From positions 11,903,132-11,967,131 of the forward strand of contig ML677366.1 of NCBI GenBank assembly GCA_007922305.1: a DNA stretch of 64,000 bases, given 5' to 3'. Under the pieces are notes generated by a model. That model did not search any database and was not told the origin of the DNA. It worked only from the letters and a program-made list of their open reading frames with translations. Shown here one piece after another: positions 58,941-64,000 of the stretch. The stretch's first letter is position 1; every line of letters starts with the position of its first letter. The translations under genes and the position numbers were made by a program. The DNA comes from Dermatemys mawii. Its lineage: Eukaryota; Chordata; Testudines; Dermatemydidae.

Positions 58941-58948
58941 GCCCCATC

Positions 58949-60784
58949 CAACACAAATTGGGTCAGCACCATTTAATATTGACTGAGAATAGGCACAGTT
59001 GTGCCTTTACCTCACCTCATCTGAGCAGGAGCACAGAGGAGTAGGCCTTGCAGTGACCGCATCATCTCCATTCATTATGGTTAGCTTATTTCCACTAGCA
59101 CATGCTTGCACTTGATGTGTGGCATCTCTAGAGGACTAAAAAAGCCCCATCCTAGAGACTGCTGTTATCTCTGAGACTATGTTTCTATTGACAAGTACAC
59201 CTGGAAATCTTCCATGGATCCTGGACTCTGACAAATACTGTATCTGGCAAATACTTCTTTAATTCGGAAATCCACTTTTTTGGAAGACTGCGTATTCTCT
59301 GGAGTGACCTCTATAAAGTCTTCTGAATGGAAATTGTAGCATTTGTCCTGCTGCTTTTTCATCATCACCATAAAAATCAACAGCCATATTGCTGTTTTTC
59401 CTGTGTCATTATTAAACTTAGTTCCCAGCTGTGTCATGCGAAAGCTTAATGTGTGAATCCAATAGTTGTTTTTTAAAATCTTGTAGTTATTTTATAATTA
59501 AAGTATAAATCAAATAAATACAAATAAACCATAGGAGTTGACATACATAGAGGAATCATTATGCAAGAATCTCTAACGCCATATAAAAACCTTATTATGA
59601 AAGAATGATGACAGACTAATAGCACTAAACAAAGCTAATTCTGCCTAAATGTAGAAAATAGATTAAAAAAGGAAGACATGCATGACAATAACATTCAATC
59701 CGGCCATAGTCCCTAAATGTCACAAGCAACTTATTGTGAAATAAGAGATTAACCCTGAGAGGAAATTATTTGTGGAACTAATTACTGAGAGAACATTAAA
59801 CATTAAAGAACAGTCTAAAAGCCCCTTGCAAAATATCAGGTGTTTAGATTTATCTCAAAGTTTCTTGAATTTAGAAAAAAACATTTCTAATTTGATAGGA
59901 GCATTTTAAGGTTATGTACTAATGTGTTTTACCACTAGTTCTGTGTAATACAATAATTGCTTTGTTAGAGATGCATTAGTAATAGAAGGAAGAAGTAACA
60001 CAAAGGAACCTTGTGTCAGGAGGAACTTTTACAAAAGGACATATCTGTTTATAAAAAGGAGGGAAAAATGGGATCCAGGAAATTGTAAGCCATCAGGTCG
60101 TAATTGTTGCTGATATCTAGATTTGAATAAATGCTTCTCTTCCCTGACAGCCTGCAGAATTATCCTAGTAAACAGCCTTGTAATGAAGTTATGTAAAATA
60201 CCTGTACACCCTTTTGAGCAAGTGTAGGGGAAATTCACCCCTATGTCAGGTGAAGATCTGTGCACCACTTAAATCCTATGCTGATGGATTCAGTTGTGAA
60301 TAGTACCTGTATGTAGGGATGAATGTCATTCTCCATAAACAAGGGCCAGAGTCTACTATCCTTACTCACACGGAGTAGTGCTTTTACTCTCTGAGGAATT
60401 CCATTGAAGCCACTGAGTCTCTTGGAGGATAAGATTCTACTCAACATGAGTGAGGGTGGCAGAATCAGGCCCATAAGGAATCATACTAATAAATGAATGA
60501 TACTCCTTTGCTCACTTCATAGGTCACTGTCACATGGATTCTTTTAGGATATGACATTTTTCTCCATGACTTCCTAGCTAGGTGGGAGGAGAAGATGGGT
60601 CCAAAGGGAGGAAGTCTTTGTTCAAACACAATAAACACTTTGTGTTTTATTAGTACAGCACTTAAAGAGCAATAGGAAATGCAGTGATCCATAATCCTGC
60701 TAGTGAAACAGATGTATGTGTTTGGCTAAGTTAGTAATGGTCCTTCACCATACAAATGTCTTTCACCACATCTTATTGCAGCTG
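58949..60784. other. no gene; AT-rich
   Basis: AT-rich unique-looking sequence, 59460-59960 especially. No exon or RNA gene supported. Confidence 0.4.
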
Positions 60785-60985
60785 ATATCTGGGCCCTCTT
60801 TGTGGCTCTGCCACTAATTCACTGTGAGGCTTTTGCTTCACCTTCCTTTCCCCATCTGTAAAGTGGGGGTAATGTCTCAAAGTGACCTATTTCATGATGT
60901 GGGGAGTCGACTGTGAGGCTACTGTGTGTGAAGGGCTTTGTGACTTTCAGATGAAAGGTGATGTATTAGTGCAATCAATTGTATT
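60785..60985 (+). repeat. MIR/CORE-type SINE
   Basis: 'ttgtggctctgccactaatt', 'cactgtgaggcttttgcttc', 'accttcctttccccatctgt' and 'aaagtgggggtaatgtctca' are the MIR core and tail in forward orientation. Confidence 0.75.
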
Positions 60986-61084
60986 TTATACTGTAAGGTT
61001 CCTTGGGCATATAGCATATTCCTAGATATGTGATTTTCACCAGACCCATATTGTTCACTTTAGTAAAAGTAATTTTGGTTAGAG

Positions 61085-61180
61085 ATGAGTCCAGACTAAA
61101 ATGCTACATCTGAACACCCCCAGATTTTGAGGATAGTCAGATCTGGGTTTGGACTTTGCAGCTGGGTTTGGATCAGATCT
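61085..61180. repeat. old dispersed repeat with GATCTGGGTTTGGA
   Basis: 'cagatctgggtttggacttt' and 'gctgggtttggatcagatct' relate to 3712-3830 and 54905-54990. Confidence 0.35.
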
Positions 61181-61779
61181 ATCTTGCAGTGTGCTACATT
61201 CATTATTTCCCATGAGCAGAAGTGAAGCACTAGTAGATTCCACAGAGAAAGTCACTTTGATGTAACAGCTTCTGTCCAATTGTCTGGACAGCCCACCCCA
61301 CCATTGATCTGTAATGGAGTCTAGTCACCATATTCAGTGGTGATCAGCTGTGTTTTTGGGAGTTGCTAATTATCACATTCAGTGGCAAACAACTGAGAGG
61401 AAACCAGAGCCTTAGATTCCTGGATGCTGTGAACCCAACACACCATGTTTCAGTTGGACACAGAGATAAGACCCTTTCACTACCATATGCTATATACATG
61501 GTATAAATTCTACAGCTGCCTCTTTGGGATAATGAATAGCACCTGGCTTGGTAATTAGCCCTAGTGGGAATGGAGATTGGTGGGGACTACCTAAGCAGGA
61601 GGCTGGTTTAAGTGGTCCTAAGAGGCATTTGGAAATGAGAGAGTATTAGTTCCAAGATTTGGAAACTGGAGCAAGAACTTGTCCTGCTTGAGGGAGGACC
61701 CCTTAGATACACAATGTACAATTTGAGGACTATGTGATTCTTCACTGCTGTGGCCCCCTTTTATGGAGGTTTAAAGATG

Positions 61780-62500
61780 TCACTTAGTAGGCTGTATTCG
61801 AGCACTCAGGCCCCCCCCCTTAGCATCTTTATTTAGGCCTGTCAGCAGGTTTGCTCACCACAGGTGGTGCCTTCTCCCATCTGTCTTGGGAATTAGCTGC
61901 ACATGCCCTCCCTCCTCCACTCATATCTCTTCTGTCATCTCACCCTGCAGCCATCTCTTGCTCAGGAACTAAAGTCTCCCTCTTGATGATTCAGCCCTTT
62001 GGCTGGGTCACTATGTAGTTTCCCTTCTGGGGGTTTACCCAAAGTCCTCCTGCACGGTCTCAGACAGCCTTCTTCAGCACTGCAAGTGGCCAGGAGGGGA
62101 ACCCAGGCCTGCCCACTACTCTGGGTTCCAGTTCAGGACCCTCAACCAGTAATTCTAGGCTTTACTGTCTCACCCATCACTGTTCCTTCCCTGGCCTGCT
62201 TCCTACAATTTGAATTTGGTTCTGGTTCCCTCAGTATACCAGCTCTAAACCTTCTTCCCAGCAAGCAACTACTGCTAGCTTCCTCGCTTTATAGGCCCTG
62301 CCTCTTTCTCCTCAGCTGGGTGCCATCAGCAATTAGGTCCCCACCCTCCCTGGCTTCTCTTCCAGGTGCTGTTTGGGCAGTTAATAGGCCTACCTACCTA
62401 AACTCCTTCCAGTGCTGTGTGGTTGGACACCTTATCACAACATCCTTTTTCTTCCACTTTCCCTTTGCATTTTCTGGGCTGCTTCTCCTCTGATCTGTCT
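61780..62500. other. pyrimidine-rich, possibly LTR-derived segment
   Basis: The style ('ctgggggtttacccaaagtc', 'caggaggggaacccaggcct', 'gcccactactctgggttcca') resembles turtle-type LTR/MITE sequence, and it contains the 164-codon frame 61999-62493. That frame is rich in S, L and P as expected for pyrimidine-rich DNA and has no domain. I cannot find matching ends or a target duplication. Confidence 0.3.
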
Positions 62501-63717
62501 GGCCCTTCTTCTAAGGAGCAGAAGAACCAGGAAGAAAGGGGTAATGGGCATATCTGATTCTATTCTGTATACATTCTTATGCCATGCTAATCTCCTTAGT
62601 ATCTAATGCACAACTGGAAAGAGCTCAAGCACTGTGTCACCTGTTTGTTCTCTCATCCTCACCCCGGGGGGGTGGGGAAGCATATGCAGCAGAATGTTTT
62701 GTTTTGTAATCATCTGTGATGCTGACAGGCTAGATGCCTGTTCTTGCCAAGGCTGCAGGCATTAGCTATAAACTGACAAACTCATAGATGGAGTCCAAAC
62801 TAGTCCATTTATGTGTTAGTGTTGCTCAGAGTAGTTACTAGTCTTATAAAAATACATTTTGTGTTTTGACTCTATAGGATGCTTATAAGTTGCTGCTCAC
62901 ATTAATCTTATTTATAGTCTGTCTTCCATCTTATAAGGAAATATGTAAGTTTTGCTTTATCAGTTTGAAAATGTTTGCTCCAAATTTGTGAACTCAGATG
63001 GAAAGAGGGTTTCTTCCCACCTGTCCAGAAGAACTATCAGTATCAGATGGGCCATCGCAATACCCACAAGGAACATCGCAATGCAAACTATTGATGAATG
63101 GCCCTCCTACACCTTGGAAATGCTACATGCAGGGAAACCCTTCTTATGAACTAGGAGGCTGAATGAAGGACATGACAAATTTTCTTGTGTCTTTGTTGTT
63201 ATCTCTTTGCTGTTTGAACTTTTGTAAGGCCAGAGACTCTAAACTGAGGTGGTTATCTCTGGGTCTGCCCTGAAAGATGTCTTGAATTGACAGATTACCA
63301 CATCTTCTTTAGGAATCATAGAGGGTAACTCTTTGTGTGTATACATTTGCTTGCTTTAACCCGTAAATAATCTTACTTCTTTGTCCTAGTCAATAACCCT
63401 TTAGTTCATTACAGGATTGGCTACAGGTGTTGTCTTTGGTGTAAGATCTTCTTCTAAGGTCCCTCCCCAGTTGATCTGGGGTAAGCGACTGATCTCTTGG
63501 GGATAGAAGCAACCTGAATATTTTGTGGTTTTTGGTGTAAGTGGGTGGCAAGATAGACTGGAGAGTCTATAGAGACTGCCTGTTTCTCCATGGTGAGACA
63601 GTTATAGTGATACAGGAGTTCACATTTTGTTACTGGCCTGGTGAACTCCAATTACAGAACATGCCTCCAGTTTTGTACATGCCTACCCTGAGGTTGGTAC
63701 TCAAACTCATGAGCTAC
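62501..63717. other. no recognised feature
   Basis: Unique-looking DNA without exon signals. Confidence 0.4.
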
Positions 63718-64000
63718 CAATGTTCCCTCTAGGCTGCATAGTCAGCTGTCAGGGCCACGCACAGTCACAGGGGCCTGGAGAGCGCCTCTCTACTGGCCCT
63801 GTGCTGCTGCAGCAAGAGAGGACTGGTTGGAGTCCTCTCTCCCCACTGCAGCCCTGGGGTAGCCTACACCCCAAAACCCTCACCCTTGGCCGCACCCCAG
63901 AGCCTGCATCCCCAGCCAGAGCCCTTACCCCTCACACTCCAACCCTCTGCCCCAGCCTTGAGCCCCTTCCCACACTCTGAACCTCTTGGCCCCTCCCCCA
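63718..64000 (+). mobile_element. hAT-like repeat with C-rich tandem interior, cut by window end
   Basis: The left end CAATGTTCCCTCTAGGCTGC resembles the hAT-type terminus CAGTGTTCCCTCTA. From 63845 the sequence is a C-rich loose tandem of 'gccgcaccccagagcctgca' and 'ccccagccagagcccttacc' units. The right end is outside the window. Confidence 0.5.

Noticed and set aside
61999..62493. 164-codon open frame
   Set aside because: Composition (S, L, P, F) follows the pyrimidine bias of an apparently repeat-derived segment; no motif, no exon boundaries.
1..64000. Search for tRNA, rRNA or snRNA genes
   Set aside because: MIR-type SINEs retain tRNA-like history but no intact tRNA cloverleaf with A and B boxes, and no rRNA or snRNA sequence, was recognised by eye; a tRNAscan-SE and Infernal run would settle this.

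Overview
This window is vertebrate nuclear DNA that is almost entirely non-coding and packed with old, mutated transposon copies. It is AT-rich with typical low-CpG vertebrate composition. Its repeats are CR1 LINE ends and MIR/CORE-type SINEs, with many short DNA transposons (hAT-type with 8-bp target duplications, PIF/Harbinger-like with TAA, one TA-flanked element) and an LTR. No Alu or L1 is seen. That mix points to a sauropsid, most likely a turtle; the group assignment is inference from repeat style, not from a marker gene. There is one assembly gap of 10 N (48889-48898).

Only one stretch looks like part of a host protein-coding gene. Around 43.1-43.4 kb there is a TATA-like box, a likely 5' untranslated leader, an in-frame stop, then an ATG in good Kozak context followed by 17 codons and a consensus splice donor. 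I read this as the first coding exon of an unidentified gene on the + strand. The rest of the window to the right would then be its first intron, and the 43 kb to the left upstream flank or an intron of a longer isoform. All other open frames look like chance frames or transposon remnants.

Layout: 0-11 kb is mostly unique DNA with a few old SINE/LINE pieces; 11.4-12.15 kb is a TA-flanked DNA transposon with a nested hAT piece; 12-19 kb is mixed; 18.9-25.8 kb holds several nested insertions, including a foldback element with a 12-bp target duplication, a dinucleotide hairpin and a head-to-head CR1 inversion; 31-38.7 kb holds hAT and Harbinger-like MITEs and a solo LTR with 5-bp target duplications; 45.4-47.9 kb is the longest LINE, a dead CR1 ORF2 split by a hAT MITE; 48.4-49.2 kb is two adjoining minisatellite-like tracts with the gap; 52.5-53.6 kb has two inverted copies of a hairpin repeat also present at 42.5 kb; 56-59 kb has a Harbinger-like MITE, a possible Harbinger transposase relic and a hAT MITE; the window ends inside another C-rich hAT-like repeat.

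I found no operon, CRISPR, RNA gene or defence system. The most useful observations are the candidate first exon, the directly visible target-site duplications that classify several repeat families, and the hairpin and foldback structures.
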